From: Atopobiaceae bacterium
Lineage (GTDB): Bacteria > Actinomycetota > Coriobacteriia > Coriobacteriales > Atopobiaceae
Reading direction: 5' to 3'
NCBI GenBank assembly: GCA_030525685.1
Contig: JAUNEG010000010.1
Span: 1 to 64,000 of the forward strand
DNA length: 64,000 nt
The notes under the pieces were generated by a model. The model did not search any database and was not told where the DNA came from. It saw nothing but the letters and a program-made list of their open reading frames with translations. The number at the start of each line of letters is the position of its first letter. The stretch's first letter is position 1. The translations under genes and the position numbers were made by a program. This document shows, in pieces, positions 16,569 to 25,236 of the stretch.

Positions 16569-17735
16569 TTACGCCTCGAACGGGTGGATGGTGACGCCCT
16601 TGACCACGCGGTTGACGGTGCCCGTCGGCGAGGGGGTGTCGGGGGTGTTGCCCACGCGCACGGAGTTGAGCAGCGACACCGTCTGCGCGACCATGACGAA
16701 CGGCAGCGCGAGGTAGCCCTCGGGCAGCGCGTCGTAGCCGGCGAAGGTGAAGGACTCGCCGTCGAAGACCGGGCCGCAGTCCTGCTGGACGGCGATGGTC
16801 TTCTGCGCGATCTTGTCGCCGCCGACCTCGTTCAGGATGTCGAGGTCGTACTGGCGGGTGTACTCGTCGTTGTTCATGTAGACGAACACGAGGGTCTTGT
16901 CGTCGACGAAGGACTTGGGCCCGTGGCGGTAGCCCATGGAGCTGTCCCAGGAGGTGGCGACGAGGCCGTGGGCGAGCTCGAGGATCTTGAGCTGGCTCTC
17001 CTGGGCGAGGCCCACGAAGGAGCCGGAGCCGAGGTAGGTCACGCGGTTGAAGTCGCCGGCCAGGAAGGCGGCGACCTCGTCCTCGCGGGCAACGACCTCC
17101 TCGCCCATCTTGGCGGTCTGCTCGACCCAGGCGGCCTTCTCGTCGAGGGACGCGGTATCGAAGATGAGGGTGGAGAGCAGCGTCATGCAGCTGTAGGAGC
17201 CGGTCATGGCGAAGCCCTTGTCGTTCGCGCGCGGGATGAGGAGCGTGAGCGCACGCGGGTCGTCCGCGGACTCGACGGCGAGCTTGCCCTCGGGAGCGCA
17301 GGTGATGTTGAGGAAGCGGACGTTCTTCACGAACTTGCCGGCGATCTCCACGGCGGCCAGGGACTCGGGGCTGTTGCCGGAACGGGCGAACGAGACGAGC
17401 AGCGTGGGCTCGTCCGGGTTCAGGAAGTCGCGCGGCGCGGAGACGATGTCGGTCGTGGCGATCGGCTTGAAGTCGTAGAGCGAGCGGTCGCCGGCGTGAC
17501 GCAGGTAGGGAGCGACGGTGTCGCCCACGTAGTCGGAGGTGCCGGCACCGGTGAAGACAACGGAGAGACGGCCCTCGCCCATGGCGCGCGCCTCGGCGAG
17601 AAACGCCGTGATGGCGTCGAGGTTGGCCTTGTAGATATCGAGGGTGTCCCTCCAGAGGTCGGGCTGCTGCGCAATCTCGGCCGTGGTGATATCCGCGCCC
17701 AGGGCGGCAAGCTCCTCCTTGCTCTTCTCAAACAT
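16569..17735 (-). CDS. agaS: Galactosamine-6-phosphate deaminase/isomerase (AgaS family)
   Basis: A 388-residue double-SIS protein of the AgaS type. The first SIS loop is LSVVFTGAGTSDYVGDTV and LLVSFARSGNSPESLAAVE. The second holds VTYLGSGSFVGLAQESQLKILEL, and the family motif SWDSSMGYRHGPKSFVDD supplies the catalytic base. AgaS converts galactosamine-6-P to tagatose-6-P plus ammonia. The residues expected for activity are present. It lies upstream of nagA with a 127-bp gap that holds a GC hairpin. The product would need tagatose-6-P kinase and aldolase, which are not in the window. Confidence 0.93.
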   Translation of the reverse strand: MFEKSKEELAALGADITTAEIAQQPDLWRDTLDIYKANLDAITAFLAEARAMGEGRLSVVFTGAGTSDYVGDTVAPYLRHAGDRSLYDFKPIATTDIVSAPRDFLNPDEPTLLVSFARSGNSPESLAAVEIAGKFVKNVRFLNITCAPEGKLAVESADDPRALTLLIPRANDKGFAMTGSYSCMTLLSTLIFDTASLDEKAAWVEQTAKMGEEVVAREDEVAAFLAGDFNRVTYLGSGSFVGLAQESQLKILELAHGLVATSWDSSMGYRHGPKSFVDDKTLVFVYMNNDEYTRQYDLDILNEVGGDKIAQKTIAVQQDCGPVFDGESFTFAGYDALPEGYLALPFVMVAQTVSLLNSVRVGNTPDTPSPTGTVNRVVKGVTIHPFEA

Positions 17736-17762
17736 TGCGCGCTCCTTTCGAATCGACGGGAC

Positions 17763-17791
17763 CGTGCAAAAGTGACTGTCACTTTTGCACG
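17763..17791. repeat. Perfect 14-bp-arm palindrome between gntR and agaS
   Basis: Arms CGTGCAAAAGTGAC and GTCACTTTTGCACG are separated by one base and abut the gntR stop. The core CAAAAG..GACTGTC..CTTTTG is shared with the palindrome at 58873-58909, so they belong to one family. It may act as a terminator or attenuator, but the similarity suggests a dispersed REP-type element. Confidence 0.8.
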
Positions 17792-18523
17792 CTAGGAAAG
17801 ACGCTGGTGGTAGACCTTGTACTTGAACTGGTCTGCGCGGGCGACGGAGAGCGTGTACTCGATGACCTCGTTGCTCGTGTTGTAGGTCGTGCGCACGAGG
17901 TCGAGCACGGGCGCGCCCTCGGAGATGTCGAGCAGGTGGGCATCGGCGGGACGCGCCACACTTGCGAAGAATTCCTCCTCGGCCACGCGGATCTTTTCGT
18001 GATAGACGTTCTCGATGATCTCGTAGAGCGGCATGCTGTCGAGAAGGGCGCGCTTGAGCGTCATGAGCTTGCGCGGCGGCAGGTACGAGAGCTCGACCAT
18101 CATGGGCGTGGCGTCCGCGGAGCGCAGGCGCTTGAGCTTGAACAGGCGCTCCCCCAGGCGGACGCCCATGCGCTCCGCGAGGTTCTTGTCGGCGTCGGTC
18201 TCGGAGAACTCGAGAATCGTGGTCTCGGGGTCGCGGCCGAGCGAGCGCATGTGCTCGGTGAAGCTGTAGGACTGCATGAGGTTCGTGGCCTGCGTTGAGC
18301 GATCGGCCACGAAGGTCCCCCTGCCATGCTGGCGCACCACGAGCCCGAGTCGCTCGAGCTCGCTCAGGGCGAGACGGACCGTGGTGCGCGAGAGGCCGTA
18401 GCGCTCCGAGAGCACGCGTTCGGAGGGGAGAAGGTCGCCGGGCCTGAACTCCTGGTCGATCTTCTCGGTCAGGATGTCGACCAGCTGGTCGTAGAGCGGC
18501 TGCTTCTTTGGCCTTGACGCCAT
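17792..18523 (-). CDS. GntR/HutC family regulator of the GalNAc locus
   Basis: A 243-residue repressor. The winged helix-turn-helix (residues about 8-75: LYDQLVDILTEKIDQEF, GDLLPSERVLSERYGLSRTT, GRGTFVA) is followed by a UTRA sensor domain (about 95-235) that in NagR/DasR/AgaR-like relatives binds amino-sugar phosphates. The start at 18523 has GGGAGGGAGAG before it. Three TGGT/ACCA inverted repeats near bgaC and the EIIA gene resemble NagR/DasR-type sites, so it probably represses both halves of the locus until GlcN/GalN-6-P appears. It lies between the EIIA and agaS genes. Confidence 0.92.
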   Translation of the reverse strand: MASRPKKQPLYDQLVDILTEKIDQEFRPGDLLPSERVLSERYGLSRTTVRLALSELERLGLVVRQHGRGTFVADRSTQATNLMQSYSFTEHMRSLGRDPETTILEFSETDADKNLAERMGVRLGERLFKLKRLRSADATPMMVELSYLPPRKLMTLKRALLDSMPLYEIIENVYHEKIRVAEEEFFASVARPADAHLLDISEGAPVLDLVRTTYNTSNEVIEYTLSVARADQFKYKVYHQRLS

Positions 18524-18590
18524 CTCTCCCTCCCTTCGCATCGTGTGACCCGGACGCGCCGCTGGCGCGGGTCTAGAGCCCCTCGCCGTC

Positions 18591-19019
18591 CTAGTTCTCG
18601 TCCTCGTCATCGTCATCGGAGCCGGCGGTGAGCGCCATGTGGCAGACGCCCTCCTTGCCCACCTCGACAGCCTCGGAGACCAGGTCCTCGATCGTGGAGT
18701 CCTCGGTGCGCGACATCACGATGTCGATGAGCATCGGCAGGTTAGTGCCGGCCACGACGGAGATGTTGTCCTGCTCGGCGGTGATCATCATCGACTGGTT
18801 GAACGGCGTGCCGCCCATGAGGTCGCAGAAGACGAGGACGCCGTCGGTCTCGGCCCGCATGGCCTTGACGGCCTCGCGGAGCTTGTCGCCGTACTCGCCG
18901 GCGCCCGCCTCCTCAAACGGGACGATCTCGAAGGCCTGCTGAGGTCCCGCAATCATGTCGAGCGCACTCTTGAGGCCGTTGGAGAACTGGCCGTGGCCCG
19001 TAAGAATGAATCCGATCAT
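18591..19019 (-). CDS. PTS EIIA, mannose family
   Basis: A 142-residue Man-type EIIA. The phosphorylated His9 is in FILTGHGQFSNGL, and the phosphate-loop part is VFCDLMGGTPFNQSMM. The acidic C-terminal tail (DDDDEDEN) is not part of the fold. It completes the permease whose EIIB, EIIC and EIID genes lie upstream, but it is separated from them by one gene and a 98-bp regulatory gap with a candidate GntR operator, so it probably starts a second transcript running into gntR. Confidence 0.95.
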   Translation of the reverse strand: MIGFILTGHGQFSNGLKSALDMIAGPQQAFEIVPFEEAGAGEYGDKLREAVKAMRAETDGVLVFCDLMGGTPFNQSMMITAEQDNISVVAGTNLPMLIDIVMSRTEDSTIEDLVSEAVEVGKEGVCHMALTAGSDDDDEDEN

Positions 19020-19069
19020 GGTAGCTCCCTTTCTTCCTCTCCCCGGCCCCGCCGAGGATCTCATCTAAA

Positions 19070-19084
19070 CTGGTTTATAACCAG
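19070..19084. promoter_or_regulatory. Candidate GntR operator before the EIIA gene
   Basis: CTGGTT-TAT-AACCAG is a perfect inverted repeat 51 bases before the EIIA start. The TGGT...ACCA halves match the NagR/DasR style (TGGTCTAGACCA), with a spacing one base longer. A TACACT hexamer lies upstream on the minus strand and could be the -10. Similar halves occur at 24201-24252. Confidence 0.6.
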
Positions 19085-19117
19085 CGTTCCGCTAGTGTAT
19101 CGTGGCCAGCACGCGTT

Positions 19118-19735
19118 TTACGACGAACGCTGGGTCGTGGTCAAATTCGTAAGTTCTTCAAACTGTCGCTTGTAGCGCTTGGCGTTGGTCTTGTCGCCCT
19201 TGTTGGCATACTGCTTCCACAGGAGGAAGCAGAGCTTGCCCTTGAGCTGCGGGGAGGCGTCTGCGAGCATCCCCTCCATCTGCTGGATGTAGTCGTAGCG
19301 CTTGGAGAAGACGACGTCGTAGGTGAGCTGGCAGTCGGTGATGACGGCCGCCTCAGCGCCCTTGCAGGCCTTGAGCTGGGCGAGCGTCTCCTTGGCGCGG
19401 TCCTTGTTGCCGATCTGGGTGAAGTAGTTGAAGGCGATGGCGAGCGTCTGCGCCTGTCGCTTGGCCGAGCCGCGCATGCGCACGAGCAGCTCGATCATGC
19501 GTGTGGCCATCTCCTCCTCGCCCTGCGCCTGATAGACCATGAAGCGCAGGGAGTACTGGCGGTACGTCGTCATGCTCACGCGCGCGAGCACCGCATCGAG
19601 CGCGGCGAGCGCCTGGTCGTAGTGGCCCGTCTCGAAGAAGCCCTCGAACTTGGCCTCGTAGTAGCGCCTGCCCCCCTCCGTTACGGCGAAGTAGGCAAGG
19701 ACGAGCACGATGAACGCGATAACGTATGGTTGCAC
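19118..19735 (-). CDS. Membrane-anchored TPR-like protein in the PTS locus
   Basis: I do not recognise a named family. The protein begins with one hydrophobic helix (YVIAFIVLVLAYFAV), then about 180 residues of soluble helical pairs with TPR-like spacing (FFETGHYDQALAALDAVL, AFNYFTQIGNKDRAKETLAQL, KQYANKGDKTNAKRYKRQF). I prefer the GTG at 19735, which has AAGAAAGG before it, over the ATG at 19771. It is the last gene of the bgaC-EIIB-EIIC-EIID unit. An N-terminal anchor with helical repeats facing one side suggests a scaffold for the permease, or a remnant of a stress or assembly factor. Confidence 0.75.
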   Translation of the reverse strand: MQPYVIAFIVLVLAYFAVTEGGRRYYEAKFEGFFETGHYDQALAALDAVLARVSMTTYRQYSLRFMVYQAQGEEEMATRMIELLVRMRGSAKRQAQTLAIAFNYFTQIGNKDRAKETLAQLKACKGAEAAVITDCQLTYDVVFSKRYDYIQQMEGMLADASPQLKGKLCFLLWKQYANKGDKTNAKRYKRQFEELTNLTTTQRSS

Positions 19736-19900
19736 GACGAGAGAGCCTTTCTTGAGAAAAAGGGCGCGCATCTCGGGAGATAGGGCGGGAACCCTCAGGT
19801 CCCGTGCCGTGAGATGCGCGCCCGCTCTGCCATCCGTTGTCCCAGGCGGGACTCCGCGGCGCCCGGCCCGCAGGTCGGACGCCGCGGGATGGTGCTGGGC

Positions 19901-20722
19901 CTAGCCCTTGGCGACGAGGTTCAGAGCGCCGAGGACGATGCCGATGACCAGCACGATGAAGATCGCCTTGGTCGAGGTCATGCCCTTCTTGCCGAGCAGC
20001 CAGTACACAAAGCCGACGAGCGCGGCAGGCACGAGCTTGGGGCAGATCTGGTTCATGATGTCCTGAACGTTCATCGTGACGCCACCGATGTTGGGGACGA
20101 TGGTGAGCACGATGCCCACGTTGGTGGAGATCAGCGCGCCGACCATGAAGACGCCCATGACCGTGGCGGCGTCCGTGATGGCGTTGAGCTTGTCGGACAT
20201 GGTGGTGACGAGCTTCATGCCCTGATCGTAGGCAACGTAGATCTGCTTGCAGCGGAACCAGTCGACCACGATGCAGGAGGCAATCCAGATGAAGATGCCA
20301 AGCGGGTTGCCGGCCTGGGCCATGTTGGCGGCCAGGGCGCCGAAGATCGTCGGGAGCAGCGAACCAAAGATGGAGTCGCCGATGGAGGCGAGCGGGCCCA
20401 TCAGGCCGGTCTTGAGGGAGGCGACGGTCTCGAGACCCTCGAGGCCCTCGTTCTCCTCGATGGCGAGGTCGATGCCCGTGATGATGGTGTTGAGGAAGTT
20501 CGAAGTGTTGAAGAACGGCGAGCACTGGGTGCGGCAGGCGGTCTTCAGGGCCTCGGTGTTGTCCCCATAGATCTTGCGAAGCTGCGGAAGGATAGTCCAC
20601 AGATAGCCGGAGTGCTGCATGCGCTCGTAGTTCCAGCCAGCCTGGAAGCCAATCAGGTTGCGGCGGTTAATCTGCTGGAAGTCAGCCTTAGTGAGCTTGT
20701 AGCCTGTGGTCTTAGAGCTCAT
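19901..20722 (-). CDS. PTS EIID, mannose family
   Basis: A 273-residue membrane subunit of a Man-type permease. Family marks are LTKADFQQINRRNLIGFQAGWNYERMQ, the FFNTSNFLNTIITGIDLAIEEN segment and SLKTGLMGPLASIGDSIFGSLLPTI, followed by C-terminal helices. The ATG at 20722 overlaps the end of the EIIC gene by 11 bases, so the two are translationally coupled. It pairs with EIIC to form the channel. Operon context with bgaC points to galacto-N-biose, lacto-N-biose or GalNAc as substrate. Confidence 0.95.
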   Translation of the reverse strand: MSSKTTGYKLTKADFQQINRRNLIGFQAGWNYERMQHSGYLWTILPQLRKIYGDNTEALKTACRTQCSPFFNTSNFLNTIITGIDLAIEENEGLEGLETVASLKTGLMGPLASIGDSIFGSLLPTIFGALAANMAQAGNPLGIFIWIASCIVVDWFRCKQIYVAYDQGMKLVTTMSDKLNAITDAATVMGVFMVGALISTNVGIVLTIVPNIGGVTMNVQDIMNQICPKLVPAALVGFVYWLLGKKGMTSTKAIFIVLVIGIVLGALNLVAKG

Positions 20723-21599
20723 CGTCGTCATCTCCCTCCACGCCAGCGGAGACAGCCGCGACGGGCGCGTTCTGGTGCTGCTGGTAGTAGATGTAGGCCA
20801 GGGCGAAGCCGATGAGGGCGACCGTCAGCATGGACAGGCCCTTGAAGGTGCCGCCAATGATCTCGATCTCGCCGGCAGCGGCCACGGTCGCAACGTCGCC
20901 ACCGATGGTGGCGATGCTGGAGAACGCGGTGCCCAGAAGGGCGGCGATGACAAAGCCGAGAATCAGGAAGGCGATGTGCTTCTTGACCGGCAGGTAGCGG
21001 AGCAGGATGGCGAAGCCAACGGCCGGCAGCATCGCGCCGGCGACGGTCAGGCCAGTGCCGAGCCAGGCGAGGTCGCCGTTGAGGGCGGTGGTGATGGCCT
21101 CAACCAGCGGCTGGCCGAAGGCGAGGGCCAGGAAGACCGGGAGCATACGGGAGAGGCACCAAGAGACGGCGCCCATCCAGTAGTGGACGTTGTAGGCGTT
21201 CCAGTCCATCTTCTCGACGTCGGCGTCGCAGGCGTGACCCCAGAAGGTATTGGCCATACGACCGAGGATATCGGTGTAGACGAGGATGGCGGCCACGGGC
21301 ACGCCGAGGGCGGCGAGCGCCTGCTCCGGGTCCATGCCCGCGCTCACGGCAAAGGCCGTGGCGATGAGGGTGCCGGAGTTGGCGTCGATGCGGGAGGCCC
21401 CGCCGAAGGTGCCGACGCCGAGGATGGTGAGCTGCATGCTACCACCGATGAAGAGACCAGTTGCCAGGTCGCCCATGATGAGGCCCGTGATGAAGCCAGA
21501 GAACACGGCGGAGCCGGCGCTGGAGTACCAGCCCAGCTCGTCCATGATCTGGAAGCCCGCATAGAGCGTAAGCAGAAGAATCTGCCACCACTGAATCAT
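20712..21599 (-). CDS. PTS EIIC, mannose/sorbose family
   Basis: A 295-residue membrane protein with about eight helices. The family region GWYSSAGSAVFSGFITGLIMGDLATGLFIGGSMQL and the FGGASRIDANSGTLIATAFA turn are clear. It opens with hydrophobic segments and closes with an acidic tail (EGDDDDEL). The gene is preceded by an AGGAGGAAAAGAACC site. It lies 99 bases after the EIIB gene and is coupled to EIID. Confidence 0.95.
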   Translation of the reverse strand: MIQWWQILLLTLYAGFQIMDELGWYSSAGSAVFSGFITGLIMGDLATGLFIGGSMQLTILGVGTFGGASRIDANSGTLIATAFAVSAGMDPEQALAALGVPVAAILVYTDILGRMANTFWGHACDADVEKMDWNAYNVHYWMGAVSWCLSRMLPVFLALAFGQPLVEAITTALNGDLAWLGTGLTVAGAMLPAVGFAILLRYLPVKKHIAFLILGFVIAALLGTAFSSIATIGGDVATVAAAGEIEIIGGTFKGLSMLTVALIGFALAYIYYQQHQNAPVAAVSAGVEGDDDDEL

Positions 21600-21698
21600 G
21601 GTTCTTTTCCTCCTTCTTGTAGTCTAAAACGATATGTTCCACACGCTATATGGCCGCGGTGCATCTCCCCTCACCGCCTAGCGCCATGCGAGATGGAC

Positions 21699-22163
21699 CT
21701 AGAGCTTGAAGGGCTCCGGGTTGTTCTGCGGGGTGAGCTGGATGACCATGGGGATGCCCATGGAGGAAAGCTCAGTCAGGGCGTCGACGTCATCCTGGCC
21801 GCAGTTGATGTTGCGGTTGTAGCTCTTGGCGATGTCCGTCGTGGTGATGTTGCCGAGGATGATCTCGTCGAACTTCACGCCAGCCTTGGCGAGCTTGACG
21901 TAGACCTCGGGCTTCTTGACGACGATGAACAGGCGCTGGGCATCGTACTTGCCGGCGAGGATGTTGGCCGCGGCCTTCTCGACGGGAAGCACCGAGAGCT
22001 TGCTGGTGGCGGGGGTGGCCATGCGCAGGACCTGCTTCTGGACGGGGTCCTCGGCCACCTGGTCGTCAACGACCATGAAGCGGCTCACCTGGCGGGCGTT
22101 GGCCCAGAGGTTGCCCACCTGGCCGTGGATGAGGCGGAAGTCGACACGTGCTCCAACGATCAT
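21699..22163 (-). CDS. PTS EIIB, mannose family
   Basis: A 154-residue Man-type EIIB. The active His13 is in ARVDFRLIHGQVGNLW, and the Arg before it is the usual phosphate ligand. The C-terminal TPQNNPEPFKL ends the fold. One base separates its start from the bgaC stop, so both are made together. That coupling is the same as in the pneumococcal bgaC operon, which I recall has bgaC, EIIB, EIIC, EIID, EIIA and agaS in that order. Confidence 0.95.
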   Translation of the reverse strand: MIVGARVDFRLIHGQVGNLWANARQVSRFMVVDDQVAEDPVQKQVLRMATPATSKLSVLPVEKAAANILAGKYDAQRLFIVVKKPEVYVKLAKAGVKFDEIILGNITTTDIAKSYNRNINCGQDDVDALTELSSMGIPMVIQLTPQNNPEPFKL

Positions 22164-22164
22164 G

Positions 22165-23970
22165 CTACTCAACTCCTTCTTTCTCGAGGTGGTTGATGAG
22201 GGGCTCGGAGCGCAGGGAGATGGTATCGCCCACGGTCCCCTCGGTCTCAAACAGCACGAGCTCGTTGACGCCGGCGCGCGTGATGCCGTGGGGCACGTAG
22301 AGCGTGGCAATGGGACCGATCTCCCAGTACCTGCCCACGTTGAACCCGTTGACAAACGCGACGCCCTTGCCAAAGCCCGTAGTGTCCACGTAGGTGTCCG
22401 CCGGCTCGTCCAGCGTGAACTCAAAGCGCGAGAAGGACGGCGTGCCTGCGGCCCAGCCGGCAGCGTAGTCAATCTTGGAGAGGTCCTCGAGGGAGAGGCG
22501 GTATGCCTCCCAGCCGAGGACGAAGTGCAGGTCCACGCAGACGCCGGTGCGGATGCCCTTGCGCTGTGTGTCGGCCAGGAACTTGTGGCCGTAGTTCACG
22601 CGGCCCATGTTCTCCACGAGGACGTCGAGCTGGTTGTCCTTCTCGGGGAGGGCATAGCGGATGTCCTCCCCGATGTGCTCCTGGTACTGCGTGGCCACGA
22701 GCTTCTGATTGACGAAGACCTGAGCCCGGTCGCGGCCGTCCACCACGCGGATGCGCTCGGGCTCCGAGGTGTCACGCTCGATGCGCGTGCGGTAGAGGAC
22801 GTAGCCGTAGGACTGGCCCATGTCCTCCATCGTCTGCGGGTAGAGCGAGCGCACGGGCTCGGCGTCGAGCGCGCCGAGGTTCTCGAAGAGGCCGGTGCGA
22901 CCCGTGAGGCGGACCTCCTCGGCCGGGACCTCGACGGCGGTCTTGACGAGCGGCTCGTCCGTGAGCGCCTCCGGGAAGAGGTCGCGCACCACGTCACGCA
23001 GGAGGTACCACTTGCGCGTGGGGTTGCCCTCCTCGTCGAGCACGGCGTCGTAGTCATAGGAGGTGACCTGGTGCAGGTCGTGCGTGTGGCGGGCGGAGCA
23101 CCCGTTCATGAAGCCGAAGTTGGTGCCGCCGTGGAACATGTAGAGGTTGATGGAGCCGCCGAGCTCCAGCAGCTCGCGGACGCTGTCGGCGAGGTCCTGG
23201 GCGTCGCGGCGGATGACGTTCTCCCCCCAGCGGTTGAACCAGCCGTCCCAGAACTCCATGCACATGAGCGGCCAATCCTTGCCGTGCTCCTCGTGGAAGG
23301 CCCTGAGGTTGGCGAAGTTCTCGCCGGCGCGCGAGCCGAAGTTCCCGGTGGCGAGCACGTCGTCGTCGATCAGCGTGCCGGCGCGCAGGCACCCGCGCCA
23401 CGGGCCGTCGGAGGTGCAGAGCGGCACGTCGACGCCGCGCTCCACCATGAGGTCGCGGACGGCGCGCAGGTACTCCCTGTCTTCGCAGTAGGAGCCGTAC
23501 TCGTTCTCCACCTGCATCATGATGACGTTGCCGCCGTGCGTGACCTGGCGGTCGACCAGGATGGGCATGAGCGCGTCGTAGTAGGAGGCCACGCGCCCGA
23601 GGAAGCGCGGATCGCGCGAGCGCGGGCGCATGGCGCGGTCGGCGAGCAGCCACGCAGGAAGGCCGCCCCACTCCCACTCCGCGCAGATGAAGGGGCTCGG
23701 CCGGACGATTGCCCAGAGGCCGAGCTCGGCCGCCTCGTCGAGGAAGCGGGCGAGCGCGAGGCCGCCGGAGAAGTCGAACTCGCCGACACGCGGCTCGTGG
23801 AGGTTCCACGGGACGTAGGTCTCGACGGTGTTGAAGCCCATGGCCTTGAGGTTGTAGAGCGAGTGGCGCCAGTCCGCGGGATGCACCCGGAAATAGTGAA
23901 TCGAGCCGGAGAGAATCCTGAACGGCTCTCCGTCGAGTAGAAACTCCTTCTTCACCTCAAAGGTATGCAT
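22165..23970 (-). CDS. bgaC: Beta-galactosidase, GH35 (BgaC type)
   Basis: A 601-residue glycoside hydrolase with no signal peptide. The acid/base Glu157 is in MMQVENEYGSY and the nucleophile Glu239 is in CMEFWDGWFNRWG. The N-terminal SGSIHYFRVHP and ETYVPWNLHEP are diagnostic of GH35. Two beta-sandwich domains follow the barrel (from about residue 370), as in the pneumococcal BgaC, which cuts Gal-beta-1,3-GlcNAc. The enzyme should split an imported phosphorylated or free Gal-beta-1,3-HexNAc in the cytosol. The GGGGAGTGGA before the ATG is good. It leads the operon. Confidence 0.95.
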   Translation of the reverse strand: MHTFEVKKEFLLDGEPFRILSGSIHYFRVHPADWRHSLYNLKAMGFNTVETYVPWNLHEPRVGEFDFSGGLALARFLDEAAELGLWAIVRPSPFICAEWEWGGLPAWLLADRAMRPRSRDPRFLGRVASYYDALMPILVDRQVTHGGNVIMMQVENEYGSYCEDREYLRAVRDLMVERGVDVPLCTSDGPWRGCLRAGTLIDDDVLATGNFGSRAGENFANLRAFHEEHGKDWPLMCMEFWDGWFNRWGENVIRRDAQDLADSVRELLELGGSINLYMFHGGTNFGFMNGCSARHTHDLHQVTSYDYDAVLDEEGNPTRKWYLLRDVVRDLFPEALTDEPLVKTAVEVPAEEVRLTGRTGLFENLGALDAEPVRSLYPQTMEDMGQSYGYVLYRTRIERDTSEPERIRVVDGRDRAQVFVNQKLVATQYQEHIGEDIRYALPEKDNQLDVLVENMGRVNYGHKFLADTQRKGIRTGVCVDLHFVLGWEAYRLSLEDLSKIDYAAGWAAGTPSFSRFEFTLDEPADTYVDTTGFGKGVAFVNGFNVGRYWEIGPIATLYVPHGITRAGVNELVLFETEGTVGDTISLRSEPLINHLEKEGVE

Positions 23971-24379
23971 TCCACTCCCCTACGCCCGACAATATGAAAG
24001 ACCAAACTTGTTGCCTCCGATTTGGCAGCATACGGTCACGGTAGCCATGATACACATTCTCTTCATAGTTATCGCGGAAATGTGAAGGGGACTTTGAGCG
24101 GTAGGTTTTTGTCGTTGAACGGTAATTTTCCGTTTACGCAGGTAAATATGACCGTTACTGCCCAGAAACGCTCTTTTATGGCTTCTAACCTGCTCATAAA
24201 CTGGTAGTAACAACTCTATTAGTTACCAGCTGGTCTTACTTTGATAAGACCACTATGAAATCGATATCATGTCGCGTAATGTGATTTGCATGCGACGGCG
24301 GAGCCAGAGGATCCGCCACAGACGACGCCAGAAAACGGCCTACGATGCGTCCGCGCCCGAGGCGTCCTCGCCCGCGTCG
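23971..24379. other. 409-bp control region upstream of bgaC
   Basis: No gene is visible. The left 290 bases are much more AT-rich than the surrounding genes and hold the two candidate GntR operators at 24201-24252 and an inverted repeat AACGG-TAATTTT-CCGTT at about 24119. No clear -35/-10 pair can be chosen for bgaC. The right 110 bases are GC-rich, lying downstream of the minus-strand HAD gene. Confidence 0.6.
24201..24252. promoter_or_regulatory. Two candidate GntR operators upstream of bgaC
   Basis: The first is CTGGTA (24201-24206) with TACCAG (24224-24229), 17 bases apart. The second is TGGTCTTA (24231-24238) with TAAGACCA (24245-24252), 6 bases apart and perfect over 8 bp. Both share TGGT/ACCA halves with the site at 19070. 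They lie 230-280 bases from the bgaC start, so either the promoter is far upstream or looping is involved. Confidence 0.5.
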
Positions 24380-25174
24380 CTACAGCGTCTCCAGCAGCTC
24401 GCGTAGCGTGGACTGGACGGCGTGCTCGGCGTTGGAGCCGATCACGTGCTGCGCCACCTGCTTCACGGCGTAGCGCGCGTTGGCCATGACGTAGGGATGC
24501 CCCGCGAAGCGCAGCATCGCGTAGTCGTTCATGGAGTCGCCGAAGGCCATGACCTCGTCGCGCTCGATGCCCCAGTAGCGCATGACCTGCGCGAGGCCCG
24601 TCGCCTTGCTCACGTGGCGCGGCGTGACGTCGATCCAGCGCGAGCCGCTCGGCAGGAACGTGAACCACTCGGAGAGCTCGCGCTCGAGCACGTAGGCCAT
24701 GTCCATGATCTGCTCGGGACGGTCGCAGCAGATGGCGGCCTTGATGATGCTCACGTCGGGCGAGGGCGGGTCGAAGACGCAGATGGCGTCCGGGAGGTCC
24801 TTGTCCAGCTCGCGGAGGTAGCGGCTCTGGTCGTTGAGCAGGTAGGCGTGGCCGGCGTCGTAGAGCGCGAGGTGCAGACTGTCGAACATCTGGCACGTCT
24901 CGAAGAGGCGCATCACGGAGAGCGTCGAGAAGACCTCGCGGTCCAGCAGGCGCCCGTCCGCGTAGACCTGCGTGCCGAGCGAGGCGACGTAGTCCATCTC
25001 GTCCGCCACCGGCTCGAAGAACCAGCGCAGCGTGTCGTAGCGCCGGCCGGAGCTGGCCACGAAGCGCACGCCCTTCTCGGCGAGCCGGTGGATTAGGTCG
25101 AAGGTCTCCTCGGGGACCTGCGAGTTCTCGTCGAGCAGGGTACCGTCCATGTCGGTGGCAACGAGCCTGATCAT
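24380..25174 (-). CDS. Cof-type HAD phosphatase
   Basis: A 264-residue HAD-IIB (Cof) phosphatase acting on small phosphorylated metabolites, often sugar phosphates. Motif I is VATDMDGTLLDENS (nucleophile Asp8 and Asp10), motif II is the Ser in VASSGR, motif III is the Lys in SKATGL and motif IV is FGDSMNDYAML. The cap domain lies between about 85 and 190. The start at 25174 is chosen because the longer frame upstream lacks conservation. It is separate from the bgaC operon by over 400 bases. Confidence 0.93.
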   Translation of the reverse strand: MIRLVATDMDGTLLDENSQVPEETFDLIHRLAEKGVRFVASSGRRYDTLRWFFEPVADEMDYVASLGTQVYADGRLLDREVFSTLSVMRLFETCQMFDSLHLALYDAGHAYLLNDQSRYLRELDKDLPDAICVFDPPSPDVSIIKAAICCDRPEQIMDMAYVLERELSEWFTFLPSGSRWIDVTPRHVSKATGLAQVMRYWGIERDEVMAFGDSMNDYAMLRFAGHPYVMANARYAVKQVAQHVIGSNAEHAVQSTLRELLETL

Positions 25175-25236
25175 CTGAACCCCTTCCGTGCCTCCCTTGG
25201 GCCGGCGCCGCGGGGCCCCGTGCCCGACGTCATGTG

